Positions 54,585 through 64,000 of a stretch of DNA of 64,000 nt are shown in pieces. The translations under genes and the position numbers were made by a program. Under the pieces are notes generated by a model that saw nothing but the letters and a program-made list of their open reading frames with translations, did not search any database and had not been told where the DNA came from. Source of the stretch: Chlamydomonas sphaeroides (taxonomy: Eukaryota > Chlorophyta > Chlorophyceae > Chlamydomonadales > Chlamydomonadaceae); NCBI GenBank assembly GCA_001662425.1, contig BDDC01000261.1, forward strand, positions 16,637 through 80,636, read 5' to 3'. Positions within the stretch are counted from its first letter, which is position 1. The number at the start of each line of letters is the position of its first letter.

Positions 54585-57559
54585 CCGACCCAACCGCCCG
54601 GTGCATGGTGCCGGACGGCGGTTGGCGGTTGGGGGGCGAGTGGTTGGGGGCATGGGGCTGTGGCTGGGGGCGGGGTGCGATTGCTCGGGGGCAGGCTGTC
54701 GCGTCTGGGCTGATGTGAGGGGGGGCAGGCCGTGCGGCCTAGCCGGGCGGCTGCGTGGGTGGAGGCGGCTGGGCGGCGTACTGACTCTGTAGCTGGTGGT
54801 TGCGGGGACGGCGGGCAGCGGGTCAGTGCTGGCGGCGGTCTTGCGCGGGGGCGTCACAGAGGTCGTCGCGGCCGGGCGGCTGGGGGCGCGGGCGAGCACG
54901 GCGGGCAAGCTGGGGCTGGGGAGACCCCGCTGGCGGGCCGGTGGGTGGCTGGCAGCTGGTCGGGATGCAGCCAGTGTGTGGGCTGGCGCCAGCAGGAGTC
55001 GTCCTGCTGGAGAGGCCGCCTGCGCAGCAGGAGTCATGCGCGCCTGTGGGTGGCCGCGGGCGCAAGCCGGAGGGCCAGGCGTCGAGCTGGGCTGCTGGTG
55101 TATGTGTCTGCTCGCGTGCCAGCTGCCGCGCACGCTGCAGTCCCGACGTGTAGACCCTGTGCGGCGATGCGCACAACGTTGCTGCCGGCGAAACCAAGCG
55201 TAGGGGCCCATCCACAACCCGCGCAGCGTGCCGTCCGAGAATAGGAAAAAGGGGCGTACCCCCCAATCTGACGCTCTACGTTCGCTGTGCAAGGCTGACG
55301 GGCGCTCACCTCGGCTCACGGGGCTCACAGGCAGGACGGCAGCCACCTGCTCAACACCGCACGCACCGACAACCCAGCAACGAACCCAGCAAGCCGCCCA
55401 CCTTAACGTTCACAAACAACCGTCAGGCAGCAGCCGCACGGCTGTGCCTTCCATCAGCGCGCCGCTTCATTCTCGCCGAGCGGCGGCCTGGGCCCGGGCT
55501 ACGGCGGGGTCCCGCCATCCAGGCATTTTGAAGCGCTAGCTAGCTAGCTGCTGTGCGGGGTGGCGTTAGTTGCTGGTGGTGGCGGCAGGGCTGCTCCCAG
55601 GCAGGGCTGCCCAGCACACGCCCAGCTCCCGCACCGCACCTGGGCACCGCTCCTCCAGTTGGTCATCACAGCCCCCGCCCACCACCAGCCAGTAGTCAGG
55701 CCGTCACGCAGGGCGCTGCTCTCCACGGCCGCCTGCGGGCGCCGTGAGAGACGGGGGGCGGGCCCATGGGACGGCCGGCGAGGGCGAACAAATGGCATGG
55801 GCAGTGCAGCGTCATGGTGCAAGCGCCCCGGCCAGCTAGCAGCCTAGCACCTTGCCACTCACGCGAGCTCCAGGCGGGGAGGTGCGTGCGGGCCTTGCAG
55901 CGAGGAGCCCAGGACGCGATTGCAGGAGCGGAGGCGTGGGTTGTGCGCTTATGCGGCTACATATCTGGTGGCGGCGCCGCAACACACTCCGGGCCGGGGC
56001 AGCAGGTGCCGATGCGTGCGAATGGAAGGAGGGTGCGTCGAGGGCTGCCAGCTCAAGCGCAGCTTCCTGCGGGGCGGTCACGGCGTCACGCGCCCCAGCG
56101 GGGGTCACAAGGCATGCTTCAAGGTCCGGCGTACGGGCTAGGGTAGCTGGAATGGGTGGGTGGCAGCGATAGCCACCCTGGCGCGTGTGCAGCAAGGGCT
56201 GGCTGGGTAGTTAGCTAGAACGGCAGGTGGTTGGCAGGCGGCCACCGGACACACGGCACACGGCATCCCCGTAGGTGTGCCTGCTGCGTGCCGGGGCTGT
56301 GCGGCCCGGTGCCGGGTGCCTGGTGCCGGTGGGCGGTGGTGCATCTCGCTCGGCAGGTTTTGCTTCGCATGCGCGGCGCGGGACTTCTTGCTGGATCTTG
56401 AATGAACAGGGTTGCACCCGACTCTCCGACTCGAACGCGGGACTTGCGCGCTGGCTCCCAGCAACATAAGGCCTCAGAAGCTCAGGGGTGACCTCACCCC
56501 TGGCCGACAAACACTTCTTCACTAGCCTTTTTCAGGGTGGAGGCCCACGCCAGGCAGTCTCGCTCCGGGCAGCGCCCGCATGTATGGGGGGCGGGGAGGG
56601 GCTGTATCCTTGTACATTCGCGCTTAGTGGTGGTGGTCTGACGACGAAGAAGCAAGAGCGTGTGGCGGCGGTGCGCAGTAGCATTGTAGGCGCCAGGTGG
56701 GTCTTGCAGGGTCTTGCTCGCTTCAGGGGAGCTCCACTGCTTCGCTAGGACTTGCCATGTCGTGCCATATGGAGCTGGCTGGCTCGCCATCCCATAACGA
56801 GTTCAAGCGCATAACGGCGGGCGTGAGCGCGTACGACCAGACCGGCACCACGATGCGGGACTGTCGACAAAAACGATGCGGGGCTTTGTACGCGGGCGGT
56901 TCATCATGTCATACAGGGACATACCGCCACATGCTGACATACCGCGTTCAAAGCACGACATCATAATTTAACTGTGCCTGAGTATGTGATCAGCCTGCAG
57001 CACATATTGTCGAATGCAACTGTGGCCGCCGATTGGGCCAGGGGCTGTGAGCCATCGGGAGCATCCGCTAGCCTCCTGCCTCCCTACGTCGAAGTCATAC
57101 TCGTACACACACTAACGCAGAGACAGACTCGTAGCCAGCAACGCACGGGCGGAAATGGGCCTGCACAGGGGTGCTCCCCTGTGCCGGCATGGTTGCTGGC
57201 GCTGCGGCGTAAGCGTGTGTCTGATGTGGGATGGGGGCCGGGGTAGGAGAGATGGCAGGGGGGCCTAATGAGATTGTGTCACAGCAAACGGATTGCGTCG
57301 CGACGGGCGACGGGCGTGTTTCTGTGTCAGGCGGTGTTTTCGAAGTGTCAGGCAAATTACCAGGCCGCATTCCACGCACTTAATAACGGACTCCACTGTG
57401 GTATGCTGCTGTTCTGTGTTCTCTCCCTCTTGTTATGCCGAGGTGACCACTTTTGTACCAACTTGAGTCGGCCGGGGATTATGGGATGCACATGATTCGA
57501 TCAGCCCTTTACACAACTGATGGCACTTGCCGTTGCGAGCGTTCAGTTCCACGAGGCTG
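54585..57559. other. Long intergenic region between CCT2 and the DUF3431 gene
   Basis: GC-rich sequence without a recognisable gene on either strand. No TGTAA is visible after CCT2. The region 56.9-57.5 kb is AT-richer and probably includes the promoter of the downstream gene. A tRNA-like string near 56.4 kb was examined and rejected. Confidence 0.4.
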
Positions 57560-60500
57560 ATGCGATTCCGTCAGACAGCAACTCTGCTCGTTCTCATCAG
57601 TACCATCGCTGCCGCTTCTGAAGAGCTATGGCAGCCACAGTTTAGTCTAGATCTGGAAGACGAGGTACCAGGCAGACACCTTGATGGCACGCATGCAGCA
57701 GTGCCACCGGTAAGCTGCCTCCCCTGACTGCCTCGGCAAAGTCGCGGAGTCATTGTTGGCAGCACAGCCGGCACCTGCTCCCCAGACGAAGCAGCGCGAT
57801 GCCACAGCTGCCGAACCCAGCCTTCCTCCTCCCGCCCCCCGCCCCCCCGGCAGGCGTGTGCGCCCATGCTGCAGCGCCCTGTGCGCTTCCTGCACTCGGA
57901 CCGCGACCCGGAGCGGCGCGCGCTGTGCGCCAGAGCCGGCCGCGGCATGGACGTGCTGGTGGCGCACTCCATAGAGCAGCCGGAGGCGCTGGAGGAGACG
58001 TTGCAGGTGCGCAGCACTTACCCTGCCCCACCCCACCCCACCGGCCCCCCTATCCACGCACACATGCCGTCTGAAGCCATCGATAAGGTACGTCTACGCC
58101 ATTTCTGAACACACATGCAGCGGCGCGACACGCCCCGTGCGCGGCGGTCACGCCCCGCAGCGCCGCGCGTGCCTGCTCCTGCTGCCATCGGCCGTCTCGG
58201 CGCGTGGGCGCATCGTGCGCAAGTTGCGGTAGCTGTGGCGGTAGCTGTGGCGGTAGCTGTGGCGGTGGCATTGGCATTGGCGGTGGTGGTAGCGGTGGCG
58301 GTAGCGGTGGCGGTAGCGGTGGCGGCACAGCGCACATGCTGCCCGGGGCGTGCTGGGCGCCGGCTTGCGGACGGCCCACCGCCGCATCGCAGCGGGCGGC
58401 CGTTTCCCCTGCCCCGGCGCTCAACGCCCGCCCTCTGGCTGCGTCGCTTTCACCTTGAGCCGTCCCTCGGGCTCCCTGCCCTCCCTGAGCCCCACCTGAG
58501 GCCCACGGCGCTGTGCTGCATGCTCTACACGCGGCGGCACCCCCTAGGCACCCTCCCCCCCAAGTCATCCCCGCGCGCCGAGCCGGACCGCGCAGGCGCA
58601 CGGCTGTCATCCAACGTGCGCACGAACCCGCCCTCACGCCCGGCTCCAGCCGGCTCCCCCGCGGAGCCAGGGCCACAGCCCACGCCGCGCTGCCCGCACC
58701 CGCACCCCAAGCACGCAGCTCCCCGCGCTTGCGCCCTCACCTGCCTCGCCCCCCTGGCCCTGCTCCGCCCCACGCCGCCCCGACCGCCCTCGCCGCCCGC
58801 AGCGGCAGCTTGCGCAGCTGTTGCGCCGCACATTCGCCGCCCCTGCCCTCTCCCTCAACCTTGCCCTGCCCTGCCCACCCCCGCCCTGCCCCGCGCGCTC
58901 CCCACCCGCAGCTGCTGCGCTACACACAGACCACGCGCACGAACCCACCCCCGCCCTCTCCTACCCAATCCCCACCCGCAGCTGCTGCGCTACACGCAAG
59001 TGATAAAGTTTGCCAACGGCGGCGGCGACGTCAACGCCAACCTGAGGGTGCGACCTGGGGGCGAGCATGGCTGCCCTTCCGCCGCCTGTCCCCCTCCACA
59101 CACCCCGCAGAGGCACTTGCGCCATGTCTTCCCCCTGGTCCATATCCTGCCCCTATCCTTCCTCGTTCATGCCTTGGCTCGCGCATCGTCGGGGCGCCAG
59201 GACGCCACGACGCTCCTTCCCTACTCCCCGGCCCCACCCACCCAAACACACACGGCGCGCTGGGCACGTTGCTGCAACTTGCGAATGAACCAATGCCCCG
59301 ACTCACCCCAGAAACAGGAACCCGGATGTGCGCCTTGCCTCGCTCATATGTTGGATCGCTTGGGCCAGCCCGCTCGCGCCACGATTGCCTGCGGCTGTCG
59401 CCCAGCCAGCTCGCTCCCTCCCCTGCCCACCCCTTCCTCGCCCGCCCCCGCCAACCGCAGCGCGCCTGCTTCGTGGTGGGCACAAAGCTGAGGCCCGCGG
59501 AGGAGGTGCTGGACCAGAGCCAGACTGTGGACACCGCGTTCGAAGTGGCGCACGTGGGCCGGGAGTGGGGCGGTGAGTGTCCCGGGGATGTGTGTGTTTT
59601 GCGCCGCACTCCCGCACTCCCGCACTCCAGGTCAGAGTCCTTGGGTTCCATATGCACCGTTGATACCGTATGTTTGCAGCACTTGGGGCGCGAGGTTCTG
59701 CAGCGCAATTGTCGTTGCAAGGCGCGAGGCACCTCGCAAAAAAGCCCAGTAAAGCTGGACCCCCCATAGGAACACCTTATAACAGTGCTGAAACACAGTA
59801 TCAGGTGACAGTGTGAAAGTGCAGTGTTGGATTCTGCGCGTGCGCGGAGAACGAAGCTGCACGGGGGTTTTGGGGGGCGCACGCGGGCCGGGAGTGGGGC
59901 GGTGAGTGCTCGCGGCGTGGAGGCGGTGGCAGGGCGCGTGGGCTTGGTCTGGCAGCGGGGCGGCGAAGCTGCTGGTTGCGCAATGCACCGCTGGGGCCGG
60001 GCAGAGGGCTCGGCAGGCGGCTGCGTCGAGGCGGCCACAGCGCGATGAGTCCTACAGGGGACCCAGGAGCTCGTAGCGGGCTGAGCGCAAAGGCCTTGCC
60101 TTGTCCGGCCATGCCGTCGCTGCCCCGCCACGCTGCCCTCGAGCGCTGCGGCGCGCCCAACCCGCGGCGCGCCCTTTGGTATGCTGCCACCCCGCCGTGC
60201 CCGCACACCCATTCCCTTGACTTCCCCGCCTCCCCCCCTCCAGCCTACCTGACCTACCTCATCGCCTACTATGACAACCCCGCCAACCACACCGTCTTCG
60301 TGCACGCCGTCCTCAACCTGGGGCTGGAGGAGCTGGGCCCGCGCTTCGCCATGCTGGGGCCGCACACCGGCGCCATGGCGCTCATGGGCGGCGGCGGCTG
60401 CCCCTGGTGAGCCACCGCAGCAACACGACATGATGCCGCCGCGATCGGCGGCGTCGCGTCGCCTCCTAGCGGCAAAGCGGTATCCCTGGCAATGTGCCGC

Positions 60501-63500
60501 CGGGCGAGTCCTGCCGGTCATGCCGTAATGAAACAACGTATCGATGGCGCACGGCGCTGTGCGCTGTGTGCTGTGCGCTCGTGGCCAGCAGCAGCCTGCC
60601 GCACGGCGCTGCGTTGCGGCGGCCGCCGCAGGCGCAGGCAGCCGCGTCCGCTGCGCCGGGCAGCACGGCCGCAGGGCCACCGGCGCGCCGCCTCGGCAAG
60701 CCGGCGGCGCCGCCCTCGTCCTGTGCTCGCGCCCCGGCAACCGCCCTGAAACCCCCGCCCCGCCGCCCCGCTGCCCGCCGCCCCCGCGCTCCAACCGCCA
60801 GCGACGGCTGCCACCTGCCGCAAGCCACGCACCGCATGCTGGACCTCTTTGCCATCTTCCGAGGCGCCTTCTGTCCACAGCAAATTCAGGTGGGGCGGCA
60901 GGGGGGGGCGCGGGCTGCGTCGCTGCCGGGGGTCCAAACCCAATGAGGGGCGCAGCTCCCGCAGCACGAGGCGACTGGCCGGCCTGGGCTGGCGACCTGC
61001 AGCAGGCTCCTCCGCTGGGCTGCGCGCATGCGGCACGGACCGACCCCGCCAGCCCCGGTCGCAGCACGGCGGCACAACCGCTTCCCCCACGTTGCGCCTG
61101 CGAGTGGCTGCTGCTGCCGCGCGCAGGAGTGTGGCCCCACCCCCAGTGCCACCCCCAGTGCCCCCGCCGCTGGCCCCTGCGCCGCGCTGCTCCCGTGACG
61201 CCTGTGACCGTGCCTCCGCGGCCGAGCTAGCCCTGGCCGGCCTAGCTAGGCTGTCTCTGTGTGGTACCCCTGCGGTCCGCGCGAACATGGGCCATGGTGC
61301 TTTGGTGCTCTGTTGCTCTGTTGCTCTGGTGCTCTGGTAGCTGTCACCGTGCCTCGGTGGACCTCAACTCCCCGCCCCGACCTTGGCCTTGAGGCCCCCC
61401 CTTCCCCTTTCCTCTTCCCTACCACCATCCTGACTCCCCTTCCTCCGCCTGAGGCCTTCTACCACGGCATTACGGCTCTGCTGGCTACGTCTCTTCCTGC
61501 CCTCCCCCGCCGGGCCCTGCCGGCGGCGTCCCCACGCCCTGCCCCTTCCCCCGCCGGGCCCTGCCAGCTACTCTGCCCCCCCGGTGCAGGCTCCCGGCCC
61601 CTCGTTTGCAATGTCGCCCACCTCCTCTCCGCCCCTCCTCCGCCTTCCCTCCCCCTCAGGCCTTTTACAACGGCCACTATGTGCTGTCGCGGCGGCGGGT
61701 GCAGCAGAACAAGCGCGACCTGTACAGGTGCGACCCAGGGCACCGGGCAGCCGCTGCTGGCCGGCTCTTGCGTGCCGAGGGCGTGTCCATCCGTGGGTAT
61801 TGTACGCCAGCGTAGCGGTGAACACCCCTCGGTGCGCCCCCGGGCGGCAATGCCGCACAGCCACAGAGGGTGGCAGCGGCACTTGCGTATACCATTTGTG
61901 CTGCACTTCAGGCCGTGCGCGTGTGCCCGTGCGCATGTGCATGTGTGCGCATGTGTGTGTGTTCAGAAATAGGGACGTACAGTGAACACGAGCCGCGCGA
62001 CACGCCCTGGGTTGGTGACGCGTCGGTCGTGTATATGAAGCAGGGATGCGTTCGGTTGCGCCGGTGCGGGGAGCGTAAGCCCAGCGCATGTGGGTGGGGG
62101 TGAGGGTTGGGGTGGGGGTGGGGTTGGGGGTGGGGGAGAGAAGCGGGACCATGCGCACGGGTGCGTGCTGGCACGCGGGCGGCGCCATGGGCATCCACAC
62201 AGGCAGCGCGGGCATCGCCCTTCCAGGCGACGACGACGGCGACGATGAAGCGACGGTGACGGCGTGTCACTGTGCACCCGCCCCCGAACCCCGCCCCCTC
62301 ACAGGCTGCTGTTCCGCTTCGTGATGCACGACTCGAGCCATTTCCTGGCGGAGGACGCCGTCGCGCACTCGCAGGCCGGGCAGATGTACAGTGAGTGCCG
62401 TACGTTGTGCTGCCCGTCCCGTACCTCTGCGACCCCGTGCGGTGCCGGCGGCCGGCTGGCCGGGTCGGGGCCCGGGTGGTGTCGGGGACATGGCGGCCGG
62501 GGCGTACCCTGGGCTTCAAGCACGGTGGCGCTGTTGACGCCGAGCGGCTGGCGGCTGGGTTCATAGGCCTTTGCGGCTGCATCTGCGTGCCGCGCGGCCT
62601 CCTGGCGACGCAGGGACCGATGGCCCTAGCTGCCGACAAGGCCGCCCCATCCGGACTGGAACAAGGGGCGTAGTCCCCACCCAGTCCTTCGTTTTGGGCT
62701 ACTTTAGCTCAAGACGTTCATCGCAGGCCCACCAGCCCATCGACCCGCCCATCGACCCGCTATTGTGCCTGCGCCTGGTTGGGACCCTGGCCCCTTCCCC
62801 TGGACATGGCCGGCAACGCTTGCGTCAGCACGAGCGTGCGGCCGCCCTCGCAACAGCCGCCCAGCTAGCCAGCCAGCCAGGCACGGCCGGGACGCAGGGC
62901 CCGCCCTCACTGCCAGCTCAACCCCCGACACCGCTACGCTTCCTCTTGGCGCGGCCAGCTGAGGCTGAGCTCGGCCGCTTGCCGCGGCAGCGGGCCCCCA
63001 CCCTTTGCCGCTGCCGCTGCCGCTGCCGCAGCCGCTGCCGCCCCGGCCCGGTGCGAGGTAAGGTAGTACATGCGTGCTGTCGTGACGCCTTTGCGCCTGG
63101 TCGTTGCGCCTCCGCAGAGAACTTCACCGAGCACGAGTACACGTGCGAGGACACGCTGGGCGGCCACATCATGGAGCGCGCCTGGGCCTTTGTAAGTGGC
63201 ACCGGCACCAGCGCTGGGCGCCCCCCCCCCAATGCGCAGAGCCGCAGGGCCCCGGCACACCCTCCGGCTGCTGCTGCACGTGCTGACGCTCTGGCCTGGC
63301 CGGCCCCGCGCCGCGGCCACGGCCGGTCCAGGGGCCAACCCCCCTCGGGGTCTCCTTGCGGGCATGCAGCACATCCCTGCCTGCCCAGTTACCCCGTACT
63401 GCATGTACGGCACATGTCATCATGCTATGCGTACGGCGCTTGGGGGGGCTTGGACCGGCCGCCAGTTCTGGCAGCCCGGGGTGCTTGGCGTCAATGCCGC

Positions 63501-63802
63501 GGCAGCTCCGCCGCTAACTGCCGCCCGCCGCACAGTTGCTCAGCATGCGCTGGCGGCGGATGGGCGCCGCCGCGTGCCGCCCACCAACGACTGCGCGCCC
63601 AGCACCACATCAGCCCACTTGGCGTGGTCGTGGCGCACACCCGCTTGGCTTCACACGTGGCGCGAGCAAAGCCCCGCCCGCGGTGCGCCCGGACCCCCCC
63701 CCCCCGCAGGTGTTCAACTGCTACCAGGGCCCGAGGCGGCCTGCCTGCCAGGCCCTGCTGCGCGGCGAGGGCGCGCTGGACCCCACCTGCGCCTACGGGT
63801 GA
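57560..63802 (+). CDS. Secreted DUF3431 (PF11913) protein
   Basis: Ten exons: 57560-57709, 57854-58006, 58982-59047, 59461-59572, 60244-60406, 60802-60889, 61660-61727, 62305-62390, 63118-63191 and 63710-63802, joining in phase to 350 residues. The start MRFRQTATLLVLISTIAAAS is a signal peptide. The domain shows MDVLVAHSIEQ (the DVVVAHYNE-like opening of DUF3431), EVAHVGREWGAYLTYLIAYY followed by DNPANHTVFVHA (the core GRE-YL-I-YD signature), AFYNGHYVLSRRRVQQNK, and GGHIMERAWAFVFNC near the C-terminus. The function of this family is unknown; fungal and algal members are often secreted and a glycan-related role has been suggested. The last codons GGG TGA could instead be a GTGAGG donor into an exon beyond the window. 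Introns carry several copies of exon edges. Confidence 0.82.
58218..58326 (+). repeat. GGTGGC-type microsatellite in a DUF3431-gene intron
   Basis: TAGCTGTGGCGG units change into GGTAGCGGTGGC units, a degenerate 6/12-base array within the intron 58007-58981. An open frame across it would be glycine-rich but is not part of the gene model. Confidence 0.9.
58899..58925 (+). repeat. Intronic copy of the exon 3 acceptor and start (DUF3431 gene)
   Basis: Twenty-seven bases (CCCACCCGCAGCTGCTGCGC and flanks) are identical to 58969-58995, exactly 70 bases upstream of the acceptor used. Confidence 0.9.
59877..59908 (+). repeat. Intronic copy of the exon 4 end and donor (DUF3431 gene)
   Basis: Thirty-two bases with one mismatch to 59548-59579, including GGGCCGGGAGTGGGGCG and the GTGAGTG donor. 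It lies 329 bases downstream. Confidence 0.9.
61450..61485 (+). repeat. Weak intronic copy of the exon 7 start (DUF3431 gene)
   Basis: AGGCCTTCTACCACGGC resembles AGGCCTTTTACAACGGC at the exon 7 acceptor (61658-61674), then the similarity fades. Confidence 0.55.
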
Positions 63803-64000
63803 GGCCTCTGGCGCCAGGCACGGCAGCGCCGCCGTGACTGGGGGCGGGGCGACACGGCCGGCCGGCCAACGACGAGTCCCGCGGGGCGGGGCGGTGGACC
63901 CCACCTGCGCTTGCACTGAGGTGGCATCGGCGCCGGGCGGGGCGGGGGGCGCCAACGCCCGCCTTGCGCGCGGGGCGGGGCGGGGCGTGGGGGGGGGGGG
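63803..64000. other. 3' flank of the DUF3431 gene, window end
   Basis: GC-rich, ending in a G run at the window edge. It is either the 3' untranslated region or an intron leading to an exon outside the window. Confidence 0.4.
63895..63910 (+). repeat. Copy of the exon 10 end beyond the stop (DUF3431 gene)
   Basis: TGGACCCCACCTGCGC is identical to 63777-63792 and both are followed within ten bases by TGAGG. Confidence 0.7.

Noticed and set aside
56385..56475. tRNA-like string (ACTCGAACGCGGGAC with nearby stems)
   Set aside because: The minus-strand reading has a GTTCGAGTC loop, but the bases either side cannot form a five-pair T stem and no anticodon arm or acceptor stem fits.
58115..59491. 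458-codon plus-strand open frame rich in Pro, Ala and Arg
   Set aside because: It covers introns of the DUF3431 gene and reads through exon 3 and its splice sites; open only because of GC bias.
59031..61067. 678-codon minus-strand open frame, the longest in the window
   Set aside because: Antisense to the DUF3431 gene, whose exons are supported by family motifs; the minus-strand translation is compositionally biased and unrecognisable.

Overview
This is a GC-rich nuclear segment from a green alga, almost certainly a volvocine (Chlamydomonas/Volvox-type) chlorophyte. The evidence is many short GT-AG introns with GCAG acceptors, TGTAA polyadenylation signals, long GC-rich introns, and genes typical of the group: a thylakoid-lumen alpha carbonic anhydrase of the CAH3 type, plastid ribosomal protein L6, and a plastid-targeted starch-binding protein. 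Two runs of N (11706-12227 and 38415-38887) are assembly gaps; the first abuts a GGCA microsatellite.

Layout: (1) 1089-5486, minus, spliceosomal PRP3 (14 exons), head to head with (2) 5703-7219, plus, plastid ribosomal L6. (3) 8918-15072, minus, a secreted or Golgi glycosyltransferase-like protein. Its paralogue (4) lies at 40381-45746 on the plus strand with matching exon boundaries. (5) 17614-21727, minus, a plastid-targeted CBM20 plus coiled-coil protein. (6) 22174-25084, a decayed mobile element carrying a tyrosine recombinase pseudogene and the C-terminal RuvC tail of a Fanzor/TnpB-like nuclease. (7) 25493-27577, plus, carbonic anhydrase CAH3, starting about 400 bases beyond the element. 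(8) 30746-36930, plus, a secreted SGNH-hydrolase-like protein. (9) 37682-38311, minus, the C-terminal exon of an unknown coiled-coil/low-complexity protein. (10) 47386-54584, plus, chaperonin CCT2 (19 exons). (11) 57560-63802, plus, a secreted DUF3431 protein.

The gene models were built by hand: each junction was checked for splice sites, reading phase and fit to the protein family. For PRP3, L6, the CBM20 gene, CAH3, the SGNH gene, CCT2 and DUF3431 the summed exon lengths give an uninterrupted frame. The two glycosyltransferase-like genes each have one problem junction. Functionally the window mixes housekeeping genes (splicing, cytosolic folding, plastid translation), photosynthesis and carbon-concentration genes (CAH3, the starch-binding protein), and a set of secretory-pathway proteins that may act on cell-wall or matrix glycans.

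Two things stand out. The first is the recombinase and Fanzor element, whose roughly 250-base module after the Fanzor stop codon recurs in three places; that is where a Fanzor guide RNA would be expected. The second is a recurring pattern of short, degenerate copies of exon edges in neighbouring introns ('echoes'), seen in at least four genes and not explained by ordinary annotation.
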